A DNA stretch of 64,000 nt from Ceratorhiza oryzae-sativae (lineage: Eukaryota > Basidiomycota > Agaricomycetes > Cantharellales > Ceratobasidiaceae). Positions 1 through 11,696 of this stretch are shown in pieces. How positions within the stretch are numbered: the first letter of the stretch is position 1; the number at the start of each line of letters is the position of its first letter. The notes beneath the pieces were generated by a model, which saw nothing but the letters and a program-made list of their open reading frames with translations, had not been told where the DNA came from and did no database searches. The stretch covers positions 310,001 to 374,000 of the forward strand of contig JARWMV010000251.1 in assembly GCA_030998015.1 (NCBI GenBank), in the 5' to 3' direction. The position numbers and the translations under genes are program-made.

Positions 1-1240
1 ACATCCGTCCCCTGTTCGCTCCCCGGCACAGCCACGCCCCGGCAACCCCTTGATCGCCGAGCAACACTCGACTCGCTTTTCACGTAACCCAACTTGTCGT
101 TCGACTCTTCTTCTTGCGTTCGCCCGCACTAGACGTGCCCCGAGTTGGGCTAGCAACCGTGCCGTACCTGACTGCCAGCCCTTGTGCCCCAATGCGGCCA
201 TCTATGCAGAGTTCCCGCGTGTTTCCGAATGTGACGATCCACGACATTGTACCGACTTGCCGTCGGATCTATACCAACATTCACCGCAGTCCACTGCCTA
301 GGAACCAAGGGGGGGTCGCAAGCCCGATTGCCTTTGCGAGCGTACACCAACCGATTGCCTATACAACGTCACCACAGCCATATCTCCCGCTCCCCCCCCC
401 CCCAAACGTAAGACGACCAATTTCAACATCCCCATCACGTAGATCAAACGCGTATTACAATTTAGAAACAATAAAATCGTCACAAGTCCAATTCGTTCGT
501 CCGCATTCCTCGCCGCACTAGCCAATCGCAGCTTGGCGGGTGTCCACCCCGCCTCCGCATGCATTACGTTGGCAAGTGGTACTTCCAGAGATACGACCGT
601 GCAATACAGATCCCCTGCTGTGGTATCATACCAACACACATGTTTGGCCTCTTCCTGTTCATCTGGATTCTGCCAAGATCTATCCACTCCTTTGCTCCTG
701 CGACCACACCTCGTGTTGAAAAAAAAAAGACGTTGACGACCGAAGCGCCAGGTACGGCGCATTAAGTGCGGACATATGTCTCTTAACACACTCACCCTGG
801 GCTCTTCCAACTGATTGATCGGGATGAAGAAGACCCGGGTTCTGATCTATCAGCAGTTTCACAGGCAGTCTGTATCTATTAATTGGCACCCCCCATACCG
901 AGGCTATTCCTCTCGCAGGCGCGAGCATCATGCACTCTCAGAGTCCGACACCATGTGCATGATCCGCCCTTGATGCGCATAAAATACCTCCGCTGGCCCA
1001 AATAAATAACACATCCAAATCAAGTGCTTATTTGATAAATAAGTCCGGTCCTATACACGTCCGAATCATACACACGTTGGCAGACATGACTACATCTTGT
1101 CCCAGTTTCTCAAACCATGCAAAAATCCAAAAACTCAAACCTAATCGTTACCGTATCAAGTCCATCATATGACTTCTCGCCTAGACCTCTCTCCTTGCCA
1201 CATGGTCGCAGCACTGCTTCCCTTCGAGTTTCTCCTATCG
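1..1240. other. Intergenic, no gene recognised
   Basis: I see no supported gene here. Open frames are short, overlap one another on both strands and lack splice-joined continuity. There is a C homopolymer of about ten near 396-405 and an A run near 720. The rightmost part is the 3' flank of the copper radical oxidase gene, which ends at 1241. Confidence 0.5.
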
Positions 1241-4026
1241 TCATTTTGCTTTCCCCAAAGGAGATCCGACGTAAATCGCACTGCCATCTCCGCCACCACC
1301 ACCACGTCCTCTGGGGGCAAGAGGTGACATCGCTCCAGCCGGTAGCGTCCGTGCAGGCATGGGTCGATCCAAGCTCACGTCTGACTCCCCAAACACGCTA
1401 TTCGCCCGTGCTGCTCGTGGAGGCGTCCAAATCTCCGAACCTTTGTCGCTCTCGTTGACTTGGGTCGCGCGCCAGAGCGGTGCGATCGAGGCATGTGAGC
1501 TCTGGGACATCGTCGCATTTAGCCACGGTGCGTTGGCCAGAGGGCGAATCCTTTCGGCTCCGCTTGCGGATTTCCGCAAACGGCTCATCCGTCGCTCTGT
1601 CTGTTCGTGCCTCCTCCGGCGTCGTATCAACAAGACTATCGCGATCAACGCTAATACCACCACACCGCCTGCCCCAACCGCGATCCCAATCGTCCATATT
1701 GTGCTTTGTGCAACCGCGGACTCGCTACCGCTGGCAGCGGCACCAGCAGAGCTAGGAGCCGGGTTTATGCGCGTGTACGAAGCCGGCAGGCTGGACGCGG
1801 CTTGCGTCGGCTGAACGCCGATCGAACCCGTTCCGACACTCACCATCTTGCCCATACTCGGCACACCCCTTACGACTACAAACATCAACACCGGTCCAGG
1901 CGTAAGCAAGTTCGGGTTGGGCGGCACCTGGGCCACGTACATCGTGATGGCACCCTCGGGTGTGACTTGGAACGAGCTGTTGAGCTGCAACATCCGTTGG
2001 CCCATGGTCATTGCGTGAGTCGAAAATCCTGGTCGAATGAGCACGACCCGACTAGAAGTTGCGGCTTCGTTTGGATCTCCTACGTATGACCCTACCGGAA
2101 GAGAAATCACAAACGGCGCCCCGCCGTACGAGAGGGTGTCCGGCATCCCTAGGGGAACAGGGCGGGATGAGATGTTTGCAAAGTAGGGCGGGTAAAACCG
2201 TTCTGCGGCATAAGTCGTCGGAAAGGTTGTCGTAAAGTTGACATCGATATTCGGATTGCTGCCTGCGACCAGCACAGATCCATCTGGTAGCAAAAGTGCA
2301 CTCGAGTGATACATTCTAGGGATTTTACTTGGCTGACCGAATCGGGTCCACCTTTGACCAGGGACCGCGTTAGGGTCGTAGATCGCTGGAGTTAAGACGG
2401 GCCCGGCGGCCAGGCTCATGCCAAACGGCATCTCCCCATATGTTGGCGTCTCGCCAGTCTGCTGCGCATATCCTGCTGTTCCATTCAGCGCTCCGTTGAC
2501 AACCAAGAGTGTCGAATCGGGTAGGATAATAAATTGGCCCATAGTCCGCCCTTCGAGCATCTCGTCATCTTGGGTATACACGGGCACACTACCATCTGGA
2601 GGCTCTGGTGTGATACGTTGGCAATCGCGAGACGCAGGGTAGTTCCAGGTGTTGATCGCGGGCCAACTGTAGTTGCCCCAGGCAGCTTCTGGCATATCTG
2701 ATCCGCCGCAAAACAAGATTGAGGGTGTGTAGTTGTTCCCGGGTGTGAGGGGTAGCATCGCGACAGCACCTGACGCGGGATAAACGCGGATAACTCGGCC
2801 AGGCATATCGGGCAATGGAGTCTCGATGTTACTGTTATAGTCCCACATGACTAACACATGTCAATAGACGGCCGGCGGATCTAACTGGATGCTCACTTGT
2901 GGAAAGTTGGCTTGGGCGAACATTTTGCCGCTTGGCATCAGATATAAATGAGCATAGCTGGGGCAAAGATTAGCCGATCAACGCGTTTTATCTTTGGGAG
3001 AGAAAAAACCTGTTCAAGCCGCTAGTAGTTATCATAAAATCCATCACTTGTGCGGCAGTTCCCCTGCGTCACGTTTATTACGAAATCTGGGAACGGAACT
3101 GCGGCACTCGCCTGCTTGGCCAAAACTCGAACGTTGGCTCAGCCGCCCCACCCGAGTAAGCTGGATCGAGGTTTGGCGTATTTCTGAAGGCTCCGAGTAA
3201 GCCATTGATCGAAACTAGGAGAGTTTACGCTCGCACCTATTCACATAGCCGCCAGCTACAAAGCCTCCTACAAGTACAATAGAGCCATCGGCAAGTGCCT
3301 CGGCCGACGCGTACCATCGTGCTTTCTGCATGCCCACATAGGTCGTGTTGTCGAACCACTGGCACTGTGGTGTGCCTGCAAGCCTTACCGATCAGCAGCG
3401 GTGTTTCCGAAACGTTCGTGCTCACCTGTAGTTCCACTCGTACAGGGATTGAGAATGCGAATCGCACGTCGCCCGTCCCAGTCTTGGTAAGTGGTGTCAT
3501 ACGACCCGACTGCTCCACCCTCTGCTGGGACGCTACCTATCACACCTCCTGGGGCGACCGCACCATTTCCTCCAAAAGTAGCCCATGAACCATTGGGAAA
3601 GTGCATGCCTGCAGCACAAAAGGTATTGGTCTGGATGTCCATCAGTGTCGCCGTCGAGGAGGCAATGTCCCTGGAGCCGATTTAGCCCAAAATAACCCAA
3701 AGCGGCTCAATTTCGATTACCACTCTACACCCCATGCTGGGTGGCCATTGATAGTTGAAGGATTACCTTCGACTTTGTCCTGGGCCATTGATCCTTAGAT
3801 GATGATGTCAGAGAACCTGCTGTTCCCAAACTTACCAGGATATACACCTTTTGCTCATTGCCGAGAAACATCTACATAGCCATGTTAGCATACAAGATGG
3901 TGGTGGTTGGGAGCATGTGGATACCATCATGGCTGAAACCTTGGTGTCGCCAACTTCCTCGAAGGTCCCAGGGACCTGAGCAAGAACGGACCCTGCAGCT
4001 GCGATCAAAGCTACTATCCGCCTCAT
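1241..4026 (-). CDS. Membrane-anchored copper radical oxidase, glyoxal oxidase type (AA5_1)
   Basis: Members of this family oxidise aldehydes such as glyoxal and methylglyoxal to acids and release H2O2 for ligninolytic peroxidases. The start (4026) gives a signal peptide (MRRIVALIAAAGSVLAQ). Spliced exons then show the NTFCAAGMHFPNG segment with the Cys of the Cys-Tyr cofactor, RWYASAEAL with the cross-linked Tyr, and, in the long last exon (1241-2857), RMYHSSALLLPDGSVLVAGSNP carrying the axial Tyr and copper His, and HAMTMGQRM with the second copper His. A galactose-oxidase-like C-terminal domain (DUF1929) follows. The protein does not stop there. A hydrophobic helix (around 1655-1715) is followed at once by a run of arginines and a tail of about 110 residues rich in Ser, Pro and Gly. 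This predicts a type I membrane protein, unlike secreted GLX but like the Ustilago Glo1 type. Exon borders upstream of 2857 were joined by eye. Confidence 0.9.
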
Positions 4027-4644
4027 TCTCGCCTATAAATGCGTCTGGTTAGGAGGTGCTCCAGCTGCTGGGACATCGGACGCATACCGGGTGTGGTGGT
4101 GGTGAGATACAACCACTGCGAGGCAAAGATAGCCATATCCCATGAGGATGCCGATATTCGCGTCCTGGCAATATTGGCAACGACGTCACCGACCTCACTT
4201 GGACCCTTGGCGCCTCACTAATCTTACGGCAAGGCGCCGGTGCCTGGGTCATGTACTAGCCAACACTGACCTAAACCTGCCGATGGCGAACAAGTCTTTC
4301 AACACTTGGCGATCATGGTTTATTTCAATATATTTAACATGCATTTGCAGTCTACTTAGCTTATGGAGCCATGAGACTGCTGCCTTCTCTTTCGGATCAA
4401 GCCATCGACACTCTAGACATTAAACTTTGCCTCTGTGGCTCTTTCCTGGTGAACTGTCTGATTTGCCTAGTCGGCCTATATGCTGCATCTAGAAAATTGA
4501 GCAGTAAATGTGCTATGCCGCAACTGGAAGAAATATTTCAATGCCGCTCCCTCCCCATCGGCGACCCCCTGGAATCCCCCTCGAAGCCACCCTGCACAAA
4601 ACTCAGTCACTGGCAGCACGGGGCTTGAAACATTAGATCAAAGC

Positions 4645-5121
4645 TCATGCGTTGATACTGCGTGGTAAACGCCGGAAGAAAACGGTTAGGTTTGCTTCCT
4701 CTCCACGATTCTGCGATCTGCACAATGAACACTCGGCCCACACTGCTTGGTATGGACTTCGTCTCTGCGTCCGGCCCGGGGCTCGGGTTGCGGAGCTAAA
4801 CGTTCGGTGACACCAGACACTCTCGTCCAGCATGGCTGCGAGATGCTCCAAAAGAACTAGAGGGGCGTGCTCATCGTTTCGCTGAATAGTGAGGATCCGG
4901 CGAAATGTAGCCAGGAGAAGTCCAGGTGCTTTATCGGGGAGAAGCCCCCGGCCGAGTGATTCGTGACCGTTTAGTAGAATAGGAAGAGGGCTGTCGAATC
5001 TGAAATCGCTGTGAATGCGTGGATTGAGACACAGTGCGGCTACTATGGACTGCCCCTCATCAGCGCACGACAAACTTCCGCGCGGAGAATTTTCCTTAAC
5101 TGTTATGCAGTGAAGCGACAC
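4645..5121 (-). CDS. Hypothetical ORF, 158 aa
   Basis: An uninterrupted minus frame from MSLHCITVKENS to the stop at 4645. It has a leucine-rich middle (segments ILTIQRNDE and LVLLEHLAAMLDESV) and a Cys/Arg-rich tail. No signal peptide, membrane segment or known motif is visible. The competing frames are shorter, and the composition is compatible with coding, but there is no intron or neighbour context to support it. It could be a chance ORF or a remnant of a larger gene. Confidence 0.25.
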   Translation of the reverse strand: MSLHCITVKENSPRGSLSCADEGQSIVAALCLNPRIHSDFRFDSPLPILLNGHESLGRGLLPDKAPGLLLATFRRILTIQRNDEHAPLVLLEHLAAMLDESVWCHRTFSSATRAPGRTQRRSPYQAVWAECSLCRSQNRGEEANLTVFFRRLPRSINA

Positions 5122-7314
5122 CAGAATACGCCCGTTGTGTGGGACAGTACCACAACGGCTTAATCAATTTAACCGGGGTAGTAGGGCTGTGAAATTGCAT
5201 TTACAGCCGATTTTCAACTTGGTGCGCTTCTCACTTCAGGAACGATGACTACGAGTCGCGAGTTTCCCATTTTCGACGGCTATAGACTAAGATTAACAAA
5301 CCTTGGCAAGCCACCTAGTGTGTGCCACTATCTCTTCGGAATCGTCCGCGGTTCTGATTTTGCGCCTCTTCTAGGCGATCGATGCATCTCGACCTCTGAG
5401 TGATTTGGAATGGCACCGGTGTCCGGATATTACCGAGCAACGTATTGAATGCGGCTCGTTTTTGTAAGCTGTATCGTCCATCACATCCCCCTATTTAATT
5501 TGATGACATCTAATCCTACATGAGGTGCCCCTGAATTACTCGAACGCAAGCGACGGGATTCAAAGGCGAATGCTGATATTCACTGCGGCTTAACTTTTGC
5601 CGACCCTGGTGAGGTATGGAAACGTGCCGGCGGATTGAGCGCTAATGATGTTCAGATGGACTGGCGTATCTACCTTATTAAGAGTCATATTGTTCGGAGA
5701 AACCTTGGCTACAAGCCCGTTTATTACCGTATCATTGGTTTTGACTTTCACGCAGCTACTTATTGCTGCTTCTGTTCCATGATTGGTCCAATGTGGTGCT
5801 CCTTATTTCCAAAAGCGTCGGCGAAAACGATGTGAGGCATTTGTTAATCGTCCCGGAGTGATAGCAAAACAACTGAATTCTCCCTTGGCACCCAGAACCC
5901 AACCCTCTAAATCAAGGGTACACAGAGACCAGTCTATCGTAACTCCGGTACGCCCTGTCACTGATCCATCAAAAAAAACGACGCTAACCACGATAGCAAG
6001 TCTTCGAGCTTGGATACACGCAGACTTCGACGACGGTCGATCCCAACGCATGCTACGACATCTCCAATTGGTCGTTGATTTGTTAGAGGTGTGGGCAGCA
6101 CCTTGCGCAAAGAAAGTGCCGAATGGTGGCGCAGAATATGTGCGGGGTTTTCCCGGTCGTTCACCATATCGACGCGATGCTAACTGCGACAGATGCTCTT
6201 GCTGCAGTATTGCGAGTACTGCCATCAAATGGTTACCAGCTCAAGGCTCAGTCGTGTAATTAGGTCCCGTTTAATGTGCAAGCTAGATACTGGTTTCTTC
6301 TGCATACAGGCATCAGAGTTTCCTAATCAACTAACAGAGTGCGACCAAGAGTGTTGCCAGTCTTGTCACATGATTGCATAGGCAAGTGGATACAATCAAC
6401 GGATGAAACGCACGGGTGGAGTTTGGAGTCTTGTACGAAGGCATGTCCCAGCATGAAAATAGGCTGAATGGCTCATTTGATATTACAGGTAGCCGTATAG
6501 ACGGTTGGGACACATTCCCTAATGGCCAAGGGCAATTCTACCATCAAACCAATATGCCACTGCATCAAATAGTTTGACGAAATTAATGTGCAGGCCACCA
6601 CCTCTCGGAAAGGGATCTCGGCCCATCTTGTAACTGCGGCACATGAATTGAACTGTTATGAGGCGTGCCTACCATAGAATGGGTATATCTACAATACTCT
6701 ACTACTCCGGCCGCATGACTCAGGGCTTTGCATTACAGCTGCAATGCGTGGTGGATGGGCCATCGGAGCCGTTACTTAATCGGCCAATGCACTTCTAGCC
6801 CCTATTCTCACCTTGCCAATGGTGTAGATTAGAATGCTTCCAGAGCTCTTCTGCGATCCTGCGGGCAAGGCTGAACGAGGGGCGTTGCACCATCACATGA
6901 CGAAATCCGTTGCTCTTCGGCCAGCCAAACTTGTGCTTGACCCCAAAATTCACCAAAACCCATCATCCTGCGAATCAGAAAACCGGTTCCCAGCTTTGGT
7001 GGCAGCCCCAGAACCGTAGACATTGGCTGTGGCTGTCGGTTTCTGCCGTCAACAGCACTGAATAATGTGTGGGGGCCGGAATAACCCCCCAACCAGCCCA
7101 ACAGACATCATATCCAGCACGATGTGCACATTTTTAAAAAAGAAAATCAAAATTGGAGCGCTTTGACTTGACGGGCTTCTTGATCGACCCCAAAGTCGAC
7201 CCCCTTTCACCTATATGCCGTTTTCCCTATCACATTGCTTGCTGGCAAGTGCTTAGCGAGTTCACAAAGTTCCAAGCAATCCTTCACGAGTGATCACGAG
7301 AGGAAAGTGTTTCA

Positions 7315-7485
7315 ATGGGCCTGAAGCGGTGTATGTTATTTTTGCGCTCGTGTCGACGATCTGCAGAACTCGAACAAGCCGAGTCAACTACGCCAACGTC
7401 ATCAAACGAGTTGAAATCCAAGCCCGTATGCGGTCCAGCCGAGGAGTCTGAAACACCACTGGTGTTCTTGCCGAGTACCGATTGA
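7315..7485 (+). CDS. Possible small protein, 56 aa
   Basis: Starts MGLKRCMLFLRSCRRSAE and ends LVFLPSTD before a TGA. The first 15 residues are basic and hydrophobic, and the rest is rich in Glu, Ser and Thr. It is a single open exon in an otherwise gene-poor stretch, so chance occurrence is possible. No homology is recognised. Confidence 0.25.
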   Translation: MGLKRCMLFLRSCRRSAELEQAESTTPTSSNELKSKPVCGPAEESETPLVFLPSTD

Positions 7486-7679
7486 GGTCTGATAGATGCA
7501 CACCGGAAGATGGTGCCGGCGTCTCCACAATCCTTAGCTTCCTAGGATCCAGCTTCTTGACTTTAAAGGCAATCGAGAAGGCAAAACCAATATATAATTA
7601 TGGGGTATATAAATATTTTGACACCTAGACCTGTGGTGATGAGGCTCGCTGACGATGGGGCCCGAACTCGACTGGGGGA

Positions 7680-10600
7680 TCACGCATACATGTTCTTCTG
7701 GCCTACACCTTGCTCAGGGTTGTCACCAAACTCGAGCTCTTTCCAGTCTTCCGCGAACTGATCGGATATCTTTAATACCGTGTCAACCTGATTGCGTGGA
7801 TCATCAGTGAATGTTCGGCAAGACCTGTATACCAAGTATCACTCACATGAGACATGCTGAGCTGTTCGCCTGCGGATACAGCCAAGGCCTGGGCAGTACG
7901 GACAGTTTGCTTGATTACACGGCCGTTCAGATTCTTCACCGACAGCTTGTTGATATCCGCAAGCGAGAAATGACGTGGTGTGGCAATTCCTTCAGTGGCC
8001 GCGCCATCGATGTTACCCGCAGCGATACCCCTGAGAGCTCCGGTCGATTTACTCTCTTCGACCGAGGCGCCTGCCAACGAAAGGAACTTTGTGGCGCTTA
8101 GCGATAAGAATGGTTTCAAAAACAGGCATCACACCAACCTTAGCCCAAAGAACCTTGCGCGATTCCCTATCGAGGTCGGGATACCGAAGCGCCACCGAGA
8201 ACCGACTATTAAAGGAAATTGAGCTATAGATAGACCATAGAGTACTACGACTTACGAAAGGAAAGCGTCGTCAAAGGACCGGATACGATTTGTGGTTAGA
8301 ACCAAGACTGGAGCGGGCCGAAAACGTCAGCCTGCGATCAATCGGGGATTGAGAACCAGACGGACCTCCAGAGTGGTACTCCAACACACGAAGGAACACG
8401 CTGACCAATGCATTCCGCTGCAATTCATGACTTGAGCGAGCCTCGAGGAAAACATCCGCTTCATCGATGAGTAACACCGCCTTCCAGATCGTGGCAACCT
8501 GGCGGGTAGCATTCGTGAGAATGGCGTTGATCCGGGTAAACGGAAAACGCATACATCCAGAGTATCGCGCATTTTGTTTCCAATTCGGCTGCGCTGACAC
8601 CCAGTTCGCCGGACGACACGGTGTACAGAGGCCGCTGATTACCATATGTTAGATAAATGACTCGGTCGCTACATATCTGATCCGCACCTCTAGATGCTCC
8701 GAGACGGCTTCGGCAGTCAAAGTCTAACACTTCTGATAAGTCGCCAATCAACCGCATCATGGGGTCAACTGACCTTTCCGGTTCCTAAGGATTTGCGAAC
8801 TCAGCATGACTCCTTTTACCAAAGTTTTTGGTGGTGGCTTACCAGGCTTCCCGTGCAAAACAATCACAAGTCCACCTCCTTTTCCGGTAACGACGTCCGT
8901 AAGCAGGGCAGCGTCTCCCTTTCCAGCGTGTGCATCGACAAGGCTACGAATCAAGCTCTTGTAGTCGTCACGCAAGACCAAATGATTAAAGATATGAGGC
9001 TGGAATGGCACTGGGCTTAGGTTTTCGACCAGAATCTCGCCCCACTTTTGGCAACAAAAGACCAGCCATGGGTAGTTGGTGGCAAGAGTGCGAGATCCTC
9101 ATCATCGTCCTCGAGTATTGTACGCCATGTTGCAGAGGTTGCACCGTCATTTTGAGCCCGAGTAGCCGAATAGTAACGGGGATCATCACTAGAAACAATT
9201 TTAGCGGACAAGCTTAGCCACAAGACGTCAACTCACTATTCCCATCGGTCCGAGTTGGGGTTAATCCTACGGAAAGATGCAGTATCGACCATAAGACGGC
9301 CCTCGGCACGGTCTTTGACGGGCCCATGGGTGTCATTTGAATAATGTTCGAAGTGTAATAGAGATGGTGAACCCCAGCATACTACGTAGATCAACTTAGT
9401 TTTTGCATACACACCAAAGGGGGGGGGGTGCGAACCTTGTTGTAAATACGTCCACGAGCTGATAAAATTCAATCTTAGTACCAGCTTAAACCCGCCACCA
9501 AACCACATACCCATCAAACCCTTAAACATTTCATCCGAAAGTGACGAATGGGCAATTGAGACTCTTTTTTCATGCCCTGAAACAGCGAGGATCAAGAACA
9601 CGTAAAGTTGGCGTGTATGCCAGCTACTTACCGCATATTCAGAGACCTGACGAGTAATCCTTTGCTCCGCATAGCGGTAACCAGTCCACTCTAACCAACG
9701 GCCACGCACTTCGAACATCCTAGATCGAGCATAGATGAATAATAGCTTGAGCTAGTGTCAGGTTGTAACTCACATTTTACCTTCGTCGTCGGTATTATAG
9801 TCCCAGTTCTCCATGACGAAGCAGATCTTTTCTCCACTAGATGCATGGATAGTCTCGATGCGTTGACCATGGCGAAACATTGTCCACAAGAGACGCCAAG
9901 ATATGAACCCGTCTGCTTTGAGCTTCTCCAAACGTTTCTCGACCTTGGCGAATTCGGCAATCAGGAAATCATACAGTATTTTGAGTTCGCGCAAGGCCTG
10001 GTCGTACTCCTTTTTAGAAAGATCAGGACCGGTGGGTTTGTATTCGTCAGAAAGCACATCGCGCCTGGGAGCGTCGTCGTCGGTTTCCTTGTCCGCCTCC
10101 TCGGCCTTGTCCGATTCGGGCTTGTCATTGGTAGTTTCATCCGAGGCACTAGTTGACTTGGTTTCCTCATTTGCGTCATCCTCAGACTTCTCGTCAGAGT
10201 CTTTCTTGTCAGAGTCGCCCTCGCCAGACTTGTCTTCCTCGTCTTCCTTTGCTTCCTCCTCGGCTGGAGCAGAAGCAGCTAGTTCAGCCAATCGTTCCCG
10301 GTTCGTATACAGTTCGCGGGCGTCAATCCCAGGTTGGTCTTCGACTAGACCCTCGACATGCTTAAACTCGAATCTACACACCACAAATTACTAAACGAAG
10401 AGGCGTAATGAGTTGATCTCGTACCTGAGGAGCTCGATCAAGGGTGGGCTGTTGACTTGAATCCAAAGATGGTCATCATGAACTAGGGACAAGGAACCAT
10501 TAATACGCATTTTTTTGCAGCCCAGCGTGCCTGGCCTACCAGAGCTGTGTCGACCGTAGGTGCGATTGATCGCGAGGAACACCATGTTTGCGTCTTCATC

Positions 10601-10962
10601 GTCGCCGTTCTTTGGGCGGTTCACGTCTTCCCAGCCATAAGACCTGAAAAGCTGTCAATATTCCAATGCAATGTCCCAGATATTACACCCACCAAATTTG
10701 GTTTTTGCGTTTCCATTTCTTATCCTTGTCCTTGCTTTCGGTCTTATCCTCCTCCTTTTCTTTGTCTTCGTCTTCGCTGCCTTTGGATTCTCCGAGCCGG
10801 AGCCTGTAGCTTCTCGAGCACGTTCTATGATAGCAGACAAGATGGCGGGGCCCCAGATGGCCAGAGCAGCAGTGATGGTCACAACCAGCGATGTGTAGAT
10901 GTTGAGTAAAACGGGGACGAGAGGGGGAGCTCAGCGAGCTGAGCCATCGTGAGGCCAGCCAT
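7680..10962 (-). CDS. Fungal AAA family ATPase with acidic linker
   Basis: The carboxyl half is a single AAA module. Splicing out two introns (around 8842-8786 and 8777-8728) rebuilds a complete Walker A, GKPGTGKTLTAE. The next exons give the sensor region LYTVSSGELG, Walker B LLIDEADVFLE (near 8460), and NRIRSFDDAFLS, and the C-terminus ends VLKISDQFAEDW. The N-terminal half has a Lys/Glu-rich stretch, a second very acidic Asp/Glu/Lys/Ser linker (about 10300-10050) and a segment around SWRLLWTMFRHGQRI that resembles the DUF7025 domain found in front of such ATPases. The start at 10962 requires a 5' intron (donor near 10922, acceptor near 10830) that joins in frame. The start is therefore tentative. 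Proteins of this class are common in filamentous fungi, and their substrates are unknown. The C-terminal exon after SMSH needs a small intron. Confidence 0.85.
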
Positions 10963-11696
10963 GCTCGCAAGGGCTCGTTGTGCTGGAGCGAGCGTGGCCT
11001 ACACGGACCTTTTATACGACAAGCGCCCTGCCGGCCCTGGATCATGCGGAACTAAGTGGGATGCTGTGCCTCAATCTCTCCCCGACATGACTCAAACAAA
11101 TGCCTTGTATACTGCCTCGCTCGAGGCGCCCATTACGTTTCTTCTTGTGACGGCATACTCGTTGACATTCGTGGCACTCGTGCCCTCGGTTACCAATGTA
11201 ACTCGGACACGTTGAATTCGGACGGTGCTCAAAAGGAGTAATTGATGCCTGAACCAGGGGAATTGGTCCAGTATTATGACTCGCCAATTTTGACCATGTG
11301 TCAAATCTATTTCAACCCAATTAAAATCAATTCAGACAACGGGATTGATGCCCGCAAAACAGTTGGCAGCTGGACCTGGATACGTGATTGGCAACTGAAT
11401 CGAAAGGGTCGACATGATTTGCATGTGTTTGCCAGCCTGCGTCGCCGATCACTTTGGCGCTTGTCTCCTGCTCTACACCACCAAAACCGCTAGGTATATT
11501 CTCTGGGAGACACGGACTAGCGCTATCCAATACGGCATTCAGATATCAGCTCAGAATCTAAATCGAGTGGGCGAAAGTTTGCACAGCTCCTCCGCGTGCA
11601 CTGCCATCCTATCCATATTTGCGGCCTCGTTCAAGCAAGTGCGCAGCCGTGCATTTAAACAACACCCTCTGCCATTCTTGAAAGAAATCCCCCACC
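10963..11696. other. Divergent intergenic region, AAA ATPase / STK16-like kinase
   Basis: About 730 bp between two divergently oriented start codons (10962 minus, 11697 plus). No additional coding segment with splice support is seen. It presumably holds both promoters. Confidence 0.5.

Larger units (their letters stand above)
4027..7679. other. Gene-poor stretch with weak ORFs only
   Basis: No conserved family is recognisable over about 3.6 kb. The longest open frames are a 158-codon minus ORF (4645-5121), overlapping 140-158-codon ORFs on both strands near 5783-6259, and a 90-codon minus ORF (6829-7101). None has matching splice sites or motifs. A tidy 56-codon plus ORF is listed separately at 7315-7485. 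AT-rich tracts are scattered, for example around 7130-7150. Confidence 0.45.

Noticed and set aside
396..405. C homopolymer as a telomere or array
   Set aside because: A single run of about ten C without a repeated unit. The same holds for the G runs near 9420 and 48621.
5783..6259. Overlapping 158-codon plus and 141-codon minus ORFs as genes
   Set aside because: The two frames mirror each other. Neither shows motifs, good splice sites or continuity, so chance cannot be excluded.
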